Origin: an uncultured Bryobacterales bacterium
Lineage (GTDB): Bacteria; Acidobacteriota; Terriglobia; Bryobacterales; UBA6623
Assembly (NCBI GenBank): GCA_951813065.1
Contig: CATOTH010000002.1
Location: 620,001 to 684,000, forward strand
DNA length: 64,000 bases
Reading direction: 5' to 3'
Part shown: piece after piece, positions 28,964 through 38,892 of the stretch
Layout: each line of letters starts with the position of its first letter
Numbering within the stretch: the stretch's first letter is position 1
Notes under the pieces: generated by a model
The model's database searches: none
What the model was told of the DNA's origin: nothing
Seen by the model: the letters and a program-made list of their open reading frames with translations, nothing else
Translations under genes and position numbers: made by a program

Positions 28964-29875
28964 TTGTACGGAACAGTTCGGCTCGTCGGACGCGCGGTCG
29001 CCTTGATCGGAGCATCACTGCTGCTGGCGGCCGCACCCGGCGTTGCGCAAGATCCGCCCGCCGCAGACAGCCCCCGGGTCGGGCCCGCGCGTGGATCCCT
29101 CGTGATCATCGGCGGCGCGATGCGGGACGCGGCAATCGTCGATCGAATAATCGATCTCGCCGGTGGCCCCAATGCCCCACTGGTGGTCATCCCGACCGCC
29201 GGGGGAGCGCCCCAGTACGATCAGTACTGGAAGGGCCAGCGCCCTTTCAAGGATGCTGGCGCATCTGACATCACCGTCCTGCACACCTACGACCCTCAGG
29301 TGGCTGACACCGACGAATTCGTTGCTCCGTTGCGGCGCGCCCGCGGCGTGTTCTTCGGGGGAGGCCGGCAGTGGCGCTTGGCCGACGCGTACTTGAACAC
29401 ACGGACTCACCGGGAGCTGTTCGCGTTGCTGGAGCGGGGCGGTGTCATTAGCGGGACTTCTGCCGGGGCGTCGATCATGGGTTCGTTCCTGGTCCGGGGC
29501 GACACCCACACCAACACCGTGATGATGGGCGATCACCTCGAAGGGTTCGCGCTGTTGAAGAACGTCGGAATCGACCAGCACCTGCTGCGGAGAAACCGCC
29601 AGTTCGACCTTCTCGAAGTGATCGAGGCCCACCCTGAACTGCTGGGAATCGGAATCGATGAAGACACGGCGATCGTCGTCGAGGGGGACCGATTCGAGGT
29701 CATCGGGCAGAGCTACGCCGTCATCTACGATAACCAGCGAAAGATTCCCCCCGACGGCCGGTTCTTTTTTCTGGCGCCTGGCGACCGCTACCACATGGGG
29801 TCCCGCGAAGCTTGGCGCCCCACTGTGACAGACAGGCCGCTTGAACGAGTCGTGCAGGCTCCGTGGGAGCGATGA
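28964..29875 (+). CDS. Cyanophycinase-like peptidase S51, exported
   Basis: A 303-aa protein with a signal peptide (about 1-28, LIGASLLLAAAPGVAQ), unlike cytoplasmic cyanophycinases. The nucleophile serine is in ISGTSAGASIMGS (about 164-176). GSLVIIGGAMRD, LVVIPTAGG and VFFGGGRQWRL are the family blocks. The family hydrolyses beta-aspartyl-arginine in cyanophycin or related peptides. No cyanophycin synthetase is nearby, so it may attack external polymers or other Asp-linked peptides. A TTG start at 28964 is the best available. Confidence 0.75.
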   Translation: MYGTVRLVGRAVALIGASLLLAAAPGVAQDPPAADSPRVGPARGSLVIIGGAMRDAAIVDRIIDLAGGPNAPLVVIPTAGGAPQYDQYWKGQRPFKDAGASDITVLHTYDPQVADTDEFVAPLRRARGVFFGGGRQWRLADAYLNTRTHRELFALLERGGVISGTSAGASIMGSFLVRGDTHTNTVMMGDHLEGFALLKNVGIDQHLLRRNRQFDLLEVIEAHPELLGIGIDEDTAIVVEGDRFEVIGQSYAVIYDNQRKIPPDGRFFFLAPGDRYHMGSREAWRPTVTDRPLERVVQAPWER

Positions 29876-30145
29876 GAGATCGCGCTGCAGCCGGAAGCGG
29901 AGGTGTGTCTTGCCTCTTGCGAACTTGACGGCACGCTTGATCGACCTCGTGAAGGACACGGGCACCGGCTCGTAGCGGCGGTGTCGGACCGTTCCACCTC
30001 GCGGGCCCGGGTTTGATCAGTTCCCGAACGGGCTCGCCGCCGGCTTTCCCGATGCTCGTGACGGGCTGCCCCGGGCGGGGCGGCCCGCGTTTGACGAGGG
30101 CTGGCGTATTGGTTACGCTCGGAATTCGCGGTTGGCACCGCTTCC

Positions 30146-31162
30146 ATGGACGCTTTTCAGCTAACGCGATCTCTGATCGACATCGATTCGGTCACCCCCA
30201 ACGAAGGGGAGATTGGCCAGTTCCTCTTCGAGTACTTGCGACCGCTCGCGGACCGTTTTGGCGGCCGGATCGAGAAGCAGGAAGTCGAACCTGGACGCAA
30301 CAACATATGGGCGCATTGGGGCGAGCCGGAAGTGGTCTTTTCCACACACATGGACACCGTGCCCCCGTTCATCGGGTCCCGGGAGGACGAGACCCACATC
30401 TGGGGCCGCGGCGCTTGCGACACGCACGGTATCGCCGCCGCCATGATCAAGGCCTTGGAAGCCTTGCTCCAAGACGGGGTCCGGCGGCTTGGAATCCTGC
30501 TGGTCGTCGGTGAGGAGGTGAACGGAGCTGGCGCGCGCCACGCAAATCGCATTGCGCCGCCGGTGAAGTTTCTCATCAACGGCGAGCCGACGGAAAACCT
30601 ACTGGCACTGGCGTCCAAGGGAACGCTCGGGCTGCGGATCCGAGCCACGGGTCGTGCCTGCCACTCGGCGTATCCGGAACTCGGCGAGTCCGCCACGGAG
30701 ACCCTGCTCGACGCCCTCAGCCGGCTCCGAGCGGTCAAGTGGCCGACGGACCCGCAGCTCGGCGAGACGACGGTCAACATCGGTACCCTGGATGCCGGGC
30801 CAGGCGCGAACATCGTCCCGGACCATGCCTCGGCGGCGGTTGTCATTCGTGTGGTCTCGGACCTCGCCGAGACCAAGGCTCTCGCGATGTCGGCGCTTGA
30901 CGGCGTTGAGGTCGAGGTGTTTGCCGACACTCCCGCCCTGCGGCTGCACGCCATCGATGGGTTCAAGACGTCCATCGTCAAGTACACAACCGACATCCCG
31001 AAGCTCTCCAACTGGGGCCGCGCCCTCTTGATCGGTCCTGGATCGATCCGGCACGCCCATACGACTGACGAGCGAATTCCCAAGCAGGAGATCCTCGAAG
31101 CAATTGGAATCTACGACCGGCTGGCCCGGTCGCTCAAGGGGAATTCCGGACCTGCCCGCTGA
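30146..31162 (+). CDS. M20-family metallopeptidase/deacylase
   Basis: A 338-aa ArgE/DapE/ACY1-type zinc hydrolase. STHMDTVPP (His/Asp zinc site, about 65-73), GRGACDTHGIAAAM (about 90-103) with the catalytic Asp, and GEEVNGAGA (about 120-128) with the acid-base Glu pair are present. The late His lies in IRHAHTTDERI. Likely substrates are N-acyl amino acids or dipeptides. The amidohydrolase follows it. The 270 bases upstream hold no gene. Confidence 0.82.
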   Translation: MDAFQLTRSLIDIDSVTPNEGEIGQFLFEYLRPLADRFGGRIEKQEVEPGRNNIWAHWGEPEVVFSTHMDTVPPFIGSREDETHIWGRGACDTHGIAAAMIKALEALLQDGVRRLGILLVVGEEVNGAGARHANRIAPPVKFLINGEPTENLLALASKGTLGLRIRATGRACHSAYPELGESATETLLDALSRLRAVKWPTDPQLGETTVNIGTLDAGPGANIVPDHASAAVVIRVVSDLAETKALAMSALDGVEVEVFADTPALRLHAIDGFKTSIVKYTTDIPKLSNWGRALLIGPGSIRHAHTTDERIPKQEILEAIGIYDRLARSLKGNSGPAR

Positions 31163-31199
31163 TGGTGCGGCAGCAGCGAATGGAAAGGCGGCCGAATCG

Positions 31200-31946
31200 T
31201 TGCGGAACGGCTTCCGAGTCTTTGATACCCACGCCCATCTCGGGCGCGCCCGCCATTCGGGCCGCGTCGCAACTCTCGAAGGGATGCTCCGGTCAATGGA
31301 TGCGGCGGGGGTTGACCGTACGCTGCTCATTCCGTTTCCTGTCGTCGAGGACTACCGTCGCGAACACGACGAAATTGGAGCTGCGCTGCGATCTCATCCA
31401 GACCGATTTGCCGGGGCGGCCTGCCTGGACCCGTTTGTTCCGGAAAGCATGTTCCGCGAGGAAGTGCGCCGTTGCCGCGAGGCACACGGGTTTCGCGCAC
31501 TGAAATTCCAGCCTCAGTACCAAGGGCTCAATCCCTTGTCGGGGCGGAGCGATTTCCTGTTCGAGACGGCACTCGAAAACGAAATGGTCCTGGTCTGCCA
31601 TACCGGCGCGGGTGTGCCGTTCGCTCTGCCGTCGCTGTTCATCCATCCGGCGCGCCGGTTTCCGGGACTGCGGATCGTTCTCGGACACGCTGGTGGCGGC
31701 TTGTACGTGCTTGAAGCCATCGTGGCCGCCAGCGTGTGCCCGAACATCTACATCGAGTTGTCCACCCTCATGCCGCACGCCATGCTTGAGATCCTCGGTC
31801 ATGTGGGAGCTGACCGGCTGATGGCCGGTTCGGACCTCCCAGAAAGCCTGGAGACCGAGATCGGCAAGATTCTAGGTTTGCCGATTCCGGACCGCTCCAA
31901 GCAGGAGATCCTTTGGGAGACCGCCGCGGCCCTGTTCGGAGAGTAG
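31200..31946 (+). CDS. Amidohydrolase 2-family metal-dependent hydrolase
   Basis: TIM-barrel hydrolase. The FDTHAHLG metal site sits near its N-terminus, with KFQPQYQG, VCHTGAG and LGHAGGGLYVLEAI following and MAGSDLPES near the end. The frame is open upstream to a TTG at 31104 that would overlap the M20 gene by 59 bases. TTG 31200, with a purine-rich AAGGCGG before it, is preferred but uncertain. The substrate is unknown; some family members are decarboxylases. Confidence 0.75.
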   Translation: MRNGFRVFDTHAHLGRARHSGRVATLEGMLRSMDAAGVDRTLLIPFPVVEDYRREHDEIGAALRSHPDRFAGAACLDPFVPESMFREEVRRCREAHGFRALKFQPQYQGLNPLSGRSDFLFETALENEMVLVCHTGAGVPFALPSLFIHPARRFPGLRIVLGHAGGGLYVLEAIVAASVCPNIYIELSTLMPHAMLEILGHVGADRLMAGSDLPESLETEIGKILGLPIPDRSKQEILWETAAALFGE

Positions 31947-32044
31947 GCCCGGCCAGCCGTGCAGCGCGGTCCAGGAAACGACAGATTGCTACGTTGTCGC
32001 GGTCGCGAACCCTGCAGGACCTTCCGTGCCGGCCCGGACGCATT

Positions 32045-32073
32045 TTGCCCGGATTCGCGATGTTTGCAATACT
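32045..32073 (+). promoter_or_regulatory. Sigma70 promoter upstream of infA
   Basis: TTGCCC (32045-32050), 17 bases, AATACT (32068-32073), placing the start of transcription about 30 bases before the infA ATG. Confidence 0.45.
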
Positions 32074-32111
32074 AGGGGCAGTCCCGGACGAGAAAGCTGA
32101 CTGCGAGCTAC

Positions 32112-32333
32112 ATGGCGAAAGAAGAGGGCATCGAGGTCACCGGAACGATCATCGAGCGCCACCCCGGCGGGATCTTCAGTGTCGAGCTTGACGACAAGCA
32201 CAAGGTGCTTGCCCAGATCGCGGGCAAGCTCCGCAAGCACCGGATCCGGATTCTGACGGGCGATCGCGTCAACGTGGAACTGTCGCCGTACGATTTGACG
32301 CGCGGCCGCATCGTCTACCGCTATCGCAGCTAG
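32112..32333 (+). CDS. infA: Translation initiation factor IF-1
   Basis: 73-aa OB-fold protein that binds the ribosomal A site during initiation. [15 protein letters not shown], the [19 protein letters not shown] core, and [18 protein letters not shown] are textbook. It stands outside the usual ribosomal-protein operon; sixA and a methyltransferase follow on the same strand. Confidence 0.96.
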   Translation: MAKEEGIEVTGTIIERHPGGIFSVELDDKHKVLAQIAGKLRKHRIRILTGDRVNVELSPYDLTRGRIVYRYRS

Positions 32334-32394
32334 CTGCCACGCCTTCCGGCGTTGCGGTCCGGGCGCGGCAGGTGGTTTCATAAGCTGGACAGGG

Positions 32395-32877
32395 ATGACG
32401 CTGTACGTTCTGCGCCACGCCATTGCGGAGGAACCCGGCCCGGGGCAGCCCGATTCCGCCCGCCAGCTTACGCCCTTAGGACGTGAGAAGGCGAGGCGCG
32501 TGCTGTCACATGCGCATCGCGTCGGGACCCGCCCGGAATTGGTCCTCACCAGTCCGTACGCTCGCGCCGCACAAACCGCCGCGATCGCGCAGGAGGAGTT
32601 GCGGATGGCCAAGCCGCTCGTCGAAACCGATGCTTTGGTTCCGTTCGTGGACGTCTTCAGTCTGTGGGACGAGCTTCGTGAACATCTCGACGGTGATTTG
32701 ATGATCGTCGGGCACAATCCGCAGTTGAGTTCGCTTGTGTCGTGGTTGCTTGGAGCACGAGGCGATTCGCTTTGGCTCAAGAAGTCGGGTCTTGTGGCGC
32801 TCGATGTCGGATCAGCGGGTCCGCGGCCACGCGCCATGCTGTCCTGGCTGCTCACGCCGGGGTCCGTAGGTCGTTGA
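32395..32877 (+). CDS. sixA: Phosphohistidine phosphatase SixA-like
   Basis: 160-aa histidine-phosphatase-family protein. The LRHAIAE motif (residues 6-12) carries the nucleophilic His. LTSPYARAAQTAAIAQ is the arginine-bearing second block, and the second His lies in IVGHNPQ. SixA removes phosphate from phosphohistidine in His-Asp phosphorelays and PTS proteins. It follows infA by 61 bases. Confidence 0.85.
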   Translation: MTLYVLRHAIAEEPGPGQPDSARQLTPLGREKARRVLSHAHRVGTRPELVLTSPYARAAQTAAIAQEELRMAKPLVETDALVPFVDVFSLWDELREHLDGDLMIVGHNPQLSSLVSWLLGARGDSLWLKKSGLVALDVGSAGPRPRAMLSWLLTPGSVGR

Positions 32878-32911
32878 CTCGCAGTTTTGGCAGTCGGATG
32901 GGCAGGGCCTG

Positions 32912-33550
32912 ATGACGGACCGGTTCGCTAGTCTGCACCGGCCAATCGGACGCCATTTCCGCAGTCGGCGGTTGCGGCGTTTCGCCCGGGTCTTCAGGTT
33001 GAAGCCGTCGACGACGGTGCTGGATCTGGGCGGCAGCGAGTACTACTGGGCTTGGAGTCCCGTCCTCCCCCGTGTGACCGTGGTAAACCTGCACCGGCGC
33101 GATCTGCGCCCAGAGCGCTTTCCCTGGGTCCAGGCCGACGGTCGCAAGCTGCCATTCCCCGACGGCTCTTTCGACGTCGTGCATTGCAATTCGGTGCTTG
33201 AGCACATCGTCGACGAGCGCGGTCGTCAGCAGTTCGCACGCGAGATCGCGCGGGTTGGGAAGGCCTACTGGGTGCAGACTCCGAACCGGCGGTTCCCCGT
33301 CGAGGCGCATACTCTTACCCCGGGATTCCATTTCCTGCCCAGGAGCCTGCAGGCACGCATGGCACGCAACTTCACCGTCTGGGGCTGGCTGGAACGCCCC
33401 AGTGTGAACGAGGCGCGCGGATTCGTCGAGCACATCCACCTGCTTTCGGCGAGCGACTTGCAGAGCCTCTTCCCGGACGCCTCGCTCGAGCGGGAGCGCT
33501 TTCTGGGCCTGACGAAGTCACTGGCAGCTGTCGGCGAGCAGGGTCGGTAG
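32912..33550 (+). CDS. Class I SAM-dependent methyltransferase
   Basis: A 212-aa methyltransferase. VLDLGGSEYYWAW is motif I (about 33-45), LPFPDGSFDVVHCNSVLEHI is motif IV (about 77-96), and FPVEAHTLTPGFHFLP follows. The pattern suggests a small-molecule or cofactor/lipid methylation, with the substrate undetermined. It overlaps the convergent HAD gene by 33 bases at their 3' ends. Confidence 0.78.
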   Translation: MTDRFASLHRPIGRHFRSRRLRRFARVFRLKPSTTVLDLGGSEYYWAWSPVLPRVTVVNLHRRDLRPERFPWVQADGRKLPFPDGSFDVVHCNSVLEHIVDERGRQQFAREIARVGKAYWVQTPNRRFPVEAHTLTPGFHFLPRSLQARMARNFTVWGWLERPSVNEARGFVEHIHLLSASDLQSLFPDASLERERFLGLTKSLAAVGEQGR

Positions 33551-34306
33551 GTCTTGCACGGAGTCCAGCACCCAATCCGGCTGGATTTCCGCATCCAGGT
33601 CGCTGGGTTGGAATTTTCCCGTCCTGACAAGCGCCGAGCGTAGGCCGGCGCTCTTGGCACCGAGCGCGTCCGCGTGCAAGTCGTCGCCGATCATCAGCAG
33701 TTCGCCCGGAGCCAGTCCCAAGATACCCGAGGCCTGCTGGAAGAACGCGGCCGCCGGCTTGCCCATCACGACAGCCTTCTTGCCAGTGGCGCACTCAAGC
33801 GCCGCGGCGAACGGCGCCACATCGAGGTTCGCGCCATCCGGCGACTGCCAGTAGCGGGTGAGTCCCAGAGCGACGAGGTCGCGATCCGGCCGGCCGTGCA
33901 GCAATCGGAATGCGCGGTTCAGCGTCGCGTAGTCCCACCCCGCCCCAAGATCACCAATGACCACGTATCGCAGCTCTACGGGATCGGTGCCGCTATCCGC
34001 CTCCACGCCGCGGAAGTCCTCCCGAGTCGCTTGCGGTACGAACAGGGCCGCCCGGGCCTGGCCGTGGGAGCGGATCCAGGCCGCGGCGACGACGGCGGGC
34101 GTCAGGAACTCCTCCGGCCGGGCCGGCACACCGAGCCGCGCGAGTTTGCTCGCCAGATCGCTGCGCGGTCGCGAAGTGGTGTTGGTGACGAAAAGCGAGG
34201 GCAAGCCGGCGCGCCGGATCGTCTCCACTGCCGCCGCCGCTCCAGGAATCGGGCGCTCGCCGTCGTAGAGGACTCCGTCCAAATCGAATAGCACGCCCCG
34301 AATCAT
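33518..34306 (-). CDS. HAD-IIA family phosphatase (NagD/LHPP-like)
   Basis: 262-aa HAD hydrolase. Nucleophile Asp in [11 protein letters not shown] (motif I, about 7-17), motif II FVTNTTS (about 39-45), a C2-type cap, motif III Lys around 186 in VVMGKPAAA, motif [15 protein letters not shown] (about 205-217). NagD/HDHD2/LHPP-like proteins dephosphorylate nucleotides, p-nitrophenyl phosphate or phospholysine and phosphohistidine. It is convergent with the methyltransferase gene. Confidence 0.82.
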   Translation of the reverse strand: MIRGVLFDLDGVLYDGERPIPGAAAAVETIRRAGLPSLFVTNTTSRPRSDLASKLARLGVPARPEEFLTPAVVAAAWIRSHGQARAALFVPQATREDFRGVEADSGTDPVELRYVVIGDLGAGWDYATLNRAFRLLHGRPDRDLVALGLTRYWQSPDGANLDVAPFAAALECATGKKAVVMGKPAAAFFQQASGILGLAPGELLMIGDDLHADALGAKSAGLRSALVRTGKFQPSDLDAEIQPDWVLDSVQDLPTLLADSCQ

Positions 34307-34393
34307 GCGTCCAAGGCTAGCGCAGGCGGCGATTCGGGCCCGCGCGGGGCATTGCTAAACTGGCATTTTCCCCGCTCGGGAGCATCACAGCAA

Positions 34394-36073
34394 ATGTCGA
34401 ATCCACTAAAGCACGCAAGCGCAACGATCACGGACGGACGGGACAGGGCGCCGGCTCGCTCGATGTTCAAGGCGATCGGCTTTACCGACGATGACCTGGC
34501 GAAACCGATCATCGGCATCGCCAATACCTGGATCGAGACCATGCCCTGCAACTACAACCTGCGGGACCTGGCGGTCAAGGTCAAGGAGGGCGTACGGGAG
34601 GCGGGTGGCACGCCAATGGAATTCAATACCATCGCTGTCAGCGACGGCATCACCATGGGCACGGAGGGCATGAAAGGCTCACTTGTCAGCCGCGAGATCG
34701 TGGCCGATTCGATCGAGCTTGTGGCCCGGAGTCATATGTTCGATGGCCTGATCGCGCTGGTAGCCTGCGACAAGACCATCCCCGGGGGCGCGATGGGCTT
34801 GGCTCGGGTCAACGTGCCGTCAGTGCTGTTGTACGGCGGCTCCATACTTCCGGGCCAAGTGAACGGCGTGGACATCACGATTCAGGATGTCTTCGAGGCC
34901 GTCGGCGCTCATGCCGCCGGGAAGATCAGCGACGAGGAGCTTCTCGCGATCGAGGATCACGCCTGCCCGGGCGCAGGCGCTTGCGGTGGCCAGTACACGG
35001 CGAACACCATGGCGACGGCCATGGAGGTGATCGGCATCTCGCCGATGGGCACTGCCAGCATTCCCGCGGTCGACCCCCGCAAGGACGATGCCGGCTACCG
35101 CTCGGGGTTCGTGCTCATGGAGGCGTTGAAGTCCAATCTGCGTCCGAGCGACATCATGACCCGCAGCGCGTTCGAGAACGCCATCGCAAGCGTCGTGGCG
35201 ACCGGCGGGTCGACCAATGCCGTGCTGCACTTGCTCGCGCTCGCACGGGATTGCGGCGTCGATCTGTCAATCGATGACTTCGATGTGATCAGCGAGCGGA
35301 CACCGCTGCTGGTCGACCTCAAGCCCGGCGGCAGGTACGTGGCTGCCGACGTCGACAAGGCTGGCGGGATCCAGCTCATCGCCAAGCGCTTGGTCGAAGG
35401 TGGCTACGCCGACGGCACGCAGATGACGGTGACTGGCGTGTCGCTCGCGGAGGCCAGCGCGATTGCACGGGAGACGCCGGGCCAGGACGTGATTCGAACG
35501 TTGGACGCGCCAATCAAGCAGACCGGAGGCCTCGTGATCTTGAAGGGCAACCTCGCCCCGGAAGGCGGTGTCGTGAAGGTCGCGGGCAGCGGCCACTTGC
35601 AGCACCGCGGCCCTGCCAAGGTGTTCGAGGCTGAAGAGTCGGCCATGCAGGCCGTCACGAGCGGAGAGATCAGGGATGGGGATGTCCTGGTGATCCGCTA
35701 CGAGGGTCCAGCGGGCGGGCCGGGTATGCGTGAGATGCTGGGCGTCACCGCCGCAATCGTGGGAGCCGGACTTGGAGAGACCGTCGCTCTCCTGACCGAC
35801 GGCCGGTTCAGCGGCGCTACGCGAGGTCTCATGGTTGGGCATGTTGCTCCCGAAGCGGCGCGTGGGGGTCCGATTGCGGCCGTGCGTGACGGAGACATGG
35901 TGGTCATCGATTGCGCCGCGCGCCGTCTTGACGTGGAACTTTCCGACGCGGAGATCTCGGCGCGCCTGGCGGCCTGCGTGGAGCGGCCCGCGCGCTACAG
36001 GACGGGCGTGTTCGCCAAGTACGCCAAGCTGGTGGGCTCTTCGTCCGAAGGCGCTGTCACGCACCCGCTCTAG
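34394..36073 (+). CDS. ilvD: Dihydroxy-acid dehydratase
   Basis: Penultimate step of valine, leucine and isoleucine synthesis; cytoplasmic Fe-S enzyme of 559 aa. Cluster cysteines are Cys52 (TMPCNYN), Cys125 (VACDKT) and Cys197 (GACGGQ, with Cys191 just before it), the [2Fe-2S]-type set. [14 protein letters not shown], the [22 protein letters not shown] region and the C-terminal [15 protein letters not shown] all match. The start is ATG 34394 after GGGAG; the frame opens 14 codons earlier. It is convergent with thrC 13 bases on. Confidence 0.95.
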   Translation: MSNPLKHASATITDGRDRAPARSMFKAIGFTDDDLAKPIIGIANTWIETMPCNYNLRDLAVKVKEGVREAGGTPMEFNTIAVSDGITMGTEGMKGSLVSREIVADSIELVARSHMFDGLIALVACDKTIPGGAMGLARVNVPSVLLYGGSILPGQVNGVDITIQDVFEAVGAHAAGKISDEELLAIEDHACPGAGACGGQYTANTMATAMEVIGISPMGTASIPAVDPRKDDAGYRSGFVLMEALKSNLRPSDIMTRSAFENAIASVVATGGSTNAVLHLLALARDCGVDLSIDDFDVISERTPLLVDLKPGGRYVAADVDKAGGIQLIAKRLVEGGYADGTQMTVTGVSLAEASAIARETPGQDVIRTLDAPIKQTGGLVILKGNLAPEGGVVKVAGSGHLQHRGPAKVFEAEESAMQAVTSGEIRDGDVLVIRYEGPAGGPGMREMLGVTAAIVGAGLGETVALLTDGRFSGATRGLMVGHVAPEAARGGPIAAVRDGDMVVIDCAARRLDVELSDAEISARLAACVERPARYRTGVFAKYAKLVGSSSEGAVTHPL

Positions 36074-36086
36074 TCGCCATGCCGGG

Positions 36087-37409
36087 CTATGGGAACGGCC
36101 CGACCGCGGCGCGGTCGAGTAGCTCGGCGATCCTGGTGCGATCATTCGGTACCGTCACCGGAGGATTGCCGAATTGCGGTTGGACGTGGTAGCCCGATGG
36201 AGTCTCCAGCTGTCCCGAATGGTAGTGGTAGACATAGTCCGGATCCTTGAGCAGGTGTCCGGTCAGGATCCCAGCCACATCAGCCGACTCCCTGATGGTT
36301 CCGGCTCGGACTAGCTTTCGGATGCCTGCAAGCGTTGCGGCGGAGGCGGGTTCGCAGCCGATGCCGCAGCGGCCGATGACCGCCTTGGCGTCCGCGATCT
36401 GTTGCTCGGAGACGGATTCAACGATTCCGTCGGCGCTTCCGACCTCGAAAGCGGCCTTGTGCCATGAGACCGGGTCGCCGATCCGAATCGCGGTTGCCAG
36501 CGTTTCCGGCGCGCTCACCGGGCGCAGGTTCCCGCCTTCGACGAAGTGCCGGAAAAACGGCGCCGAGCCCTCCGCCTGCACCACGGCGACCCGGGGCATG
36601 TCTTCGATCAGTCTCGCTTCGCGAAGCTCTCGCAAGGCCTTTCCGAGGGCACTGATATTGCCCAGGTTGCCGCCGGGCAGCACAATCCAGTCGGGGACAC
36701 TCCATCCGCGTTGTTCCAGCATTTCGATCGCGATCGATTTCTGGCCTTCGATGCGAAAGGGATTCACCGAGTTGAGCAGATAGATGCCGATCTCTGCAGC
36801 GAGTTCCCGGACCAACGCGAGTATCTGGTCGAAGTTTGCCTCCACCTGGATCGTTAGCGCTCCGTATTCGAGGGCCTGCGCAAGCTTTCCGTAGGCGATG
36901 TTTCCGGCGGGCAGGAAAATGACGGCCTGCATGCCGGCGGCCGCGGCGTACGCAGCCATCGAAGCGGACGTGTTGCCGGTTGAGACGCAGGCGACCCTGC
37001 GCATCCCGAGGATCTTGGCCTGGGTGACTCCGGCTGTCATTCCGTTGTCCTTGAAAGAGGCCGTGGGGTTGTAGCCCTGATGCTTGAACTGCAAGGACTC
37101 GAGCCCGGCGTAGGACGCCGCTCCAGGCGCGTCGAAAAGAGGCGTATTGCCCTCTGGGAGCGTCACGATGCAGTCCGGATCGCTCGCGAACGGAAGCATC
37201 TCTCGGTAACGCCACACGCCGCTGACGTCAACCTTCTCCAAGCTTGAGCGGCGCATCCGCCAAGTGGCTCGCAGCGTCTCGGGATCGACGTCGGCGAACG
37301 AGTTGGCGACTTCGAGCAGGCTGCCGCAAGCCCCGCAAGAGTAGACGATCTCGCTCAGCGGGTAGCGCTGTCCGCAACTAGGGTTGAAGCAGGCTAGATG
37401 CGGAGGCAT
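36087..37409 (-). CDS. thrC: Threonine synthase
   Basis: PLP enzyme: O-phosphohomoserine to threonine. 440 aa. An N-terminal zinc-ribbon-like element (Cys7, Cys12, Cys25, Cys28) is followed by FKHQGYNPTASFKDNGMT with the PLP lysine Lys120, CVSTGNTSASMAAYAAAAG, and PGGNLGNISALGK. The zinc-ribbon extension occurs in many bacterial threonine synthases. The frame extends to 37451, but the ATG at 37409 begins the conserved part. Confidence 0.9.
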   Translation of the reverse strand: MPPHLACFNPSCGQRYPLSEIVYSCGACGSLLEVANSFADVDPETLRATWRMRRSSLEKVDVSGVWRYREMLPFASDPDCIVTLPEGNTPLFDAPGAASYAGLESLQFKHQGYNPTASFKDNGMTAGVTQAKILGMRRVACVSTGNTSASMAAYAAAAGMQAVIFLPAGNIAYGKLAQALEYGALTIQVEANFDQILALVRELAAEIGIYLLNSVNPFRIEGQKSIAIEMLEQRGWSVPDWIVLPGGNLGNISALGKALRELREARLIEDMPRVAVVQAEGSAPFFRHFVEGGNLRPVSAPETLATAIRIGDPVSWHKAAFEVGSADGIVESVSEQQIADAKAVIGRCGIGCEPASAATLAGIRKLVRAGTIRESADVAGILTGHLLKDPDYVYHYHSGQLETPSGYHVQPQFGNPPVTVPNDRTRIAELLDRAAVGPFP

Positions 37410-37491
37410 GGCGGCCAGAATCCATCGTATCAGCGCCTCGGCGACCACCATCCAGGCCCATCGCGGGCCGCAGCCGTCTCGTTGGTGGCCG

Positions 37492-38859
37492 TCAGGCCAG
37501 GATTTCGCGGATGACTCGTCCGTGGACGTCCGTCAGTCGGAAGTCGCGGCCCGCGTAGCGGTACGTGAGCCGTTCGTGGTTCAGGCCCAGCCGGTCCAGG
37601 ATAGTGGCTTGGAAATCATGGACGCTGACTACGTCTTCGGCGACGTCGTGGCCCATTTCGTCGCTCGAGCCGTAGACTGTGCCTCCACGTATGCCGCCGC
37701 CCGCCAGCCAGGAACTGTACACCCTCGCATGGTGGCCACGGCCCTCTGCGCCTGGCGACGGACAAGTTGGTGTGCGGCCGAACTCCGTCGTCCAGACCAC
37801 GATTGTGTCATCGAGCATCCCGCGGGACTTGAGGTCCCGGAGAAGCGCCCCGATCGGCTGGTCGACATTGCGAGCCAGCCTGTTGTAGTTCGCCATCTTG
37901 GCGTGCGAATCCCAGTTCTTGTCAACCGCGGTGCCGCCGTCGATCAATTCGACGAACCGAACGCCACGCTCCACGAGCCTACGGGCCACGATGCACTGCC
38001 AGGCGAACCCCTCGTGGCTGCCTCGCTCGAGGCCGTACATCTTCAGCGTCGCATCCGATTCTCGCGACAGATCGAACGCCGCGGGGGCTTCGGCCTGCAT
38101 GCCGAAGGCCGTCTCGAACGACTTGATGCGGGCGGCCAGGCTGCTGTCCCTCTCGCGTCCCAACAGGTGCTGCCGGTTGTAGTATTCGAGCATGTCGAGC
38201 TCGGTTCGCTGCTGTGAGGGGGAGGTGCGGCGGCTCATATGCGCCACGGGCTCGCTGCCGGGGACGATCCGCGTTCCTTGGTGCAGGACGGGCAGGAAGT
38301 CGGAGCCCCAGACCTGGCCGCCGGCGTAAGGGATCTCGGGCGCGATGACCATGAACGACGGAAGGTTTTGATTGAATGTGCCCAAACCGTAGCTGACCCA
38401 CGATCCGATGCTGGGCCGGTTGAACGTTGCGGAACCCGTGTGGATGCCCAGGGTCGCTCCGAAGTGGTCACCGTTGATGTTCTTCATCGAACGGATGACC
38501 GCGATGTCGTCGATGCACTTGCCGATCTCGGGGAACAGGTCGCTGACCTCGATGCCGCTCTGGCCGTACTTCCTGAATTCCCAGTCGCTGCCCTTGTAGA
38601 CCCGGTTCTTGTTGACAGGCTGGTCGTGGTTCTGCCGCAGAAACGGCTTCGGATCGAAGGTGTCCACATGCGAGACACCGCCCGTCATGAACAGGAAGAT
38701 GACGTTCTTCGCCTTGGCCGGGTAGTGGGGCTTGCGGGGCCGGAGCGGGTCCTCCGGTGTGGATGCCATCATCTCCGCCAGCAACCCCGGCAGGAGCAGC
38801 CCGCCTCCGGCGAGGGAGCGGATCGTCTGGCGTCGGTCCAGATTAGGTACTCTCATCAT
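37492..38859 (-). CDS. DUF1501 protein (sulfatase-like, Tat-exported)
   Basis: A 455-aa protein. NLDRRQTIRSLAGGGLLLPG is a twin-arginine signal. KNVIFLFMTGGVSHVDTFDPKP is the hallmark, and ERGVRFVELIDGG, VVWTTEFGRTP and GRGHHARVYSSWLAGGG are further family blocks. DUF1501 proteins resemble alkaline phosphatase/sulfatase folds and are abundant in Planctomycetes and Acidobacteriota; their chemistry is unknown. ATG 38859 follows GGAGG at 15 bases, long but usable. It is divergent from the transporter gene by 33 bases. Confidence 0.85.
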   Translation of the reverse strand: MMRVPNLDRRQTIRSLAGGGLLLPGLLAEMMASTPEDPLRPRKPHYPAKAKNVIFLFMTGGVSHVDTFDPKPFLRQNHDQPVNKNRVYKGSDWEFRKYGQSGIEVSDLFPEIGKCIDDIAVIRSMKNINGDHFGATLGIHTGSATFNRPSIGSWVSYGLGTFNQNLPSFMVIAPEIPYAGGQVWGSDFLPVLHQGTRIVPGSEPVAHMSRRTSPSQQRTELDMLEYYNRQHLLGRERDSSLAARIKSFETAFGMQAEAPAAFDLSRESDATLKMYGLERGSHEGFAWQCIVARRLVERGVRFVELIDGGTAVDKNWDSHAKMANYNRLARNVDQPIGALLRDLKSRGMLDDTIVVWTTEFGRTPTCPSPGAEGRGHHARVYSSWLAGGGIRGGTVYGSSDEMGHDVAEDVVSVHDFQATILDRLGLNHERLTYRYAGRDFRLTDVHGRVIREILA

Positions 38860-38892
38860 GACACTCTAATAATACCTCCGGGAACCTACTGG

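Noticed and set aside
38239-38892. N-terminal part that would fuse to the transporter (440 aa)
   Set aside because: Antisense to DUF1501 and does not resemble the family; start set at 38893.
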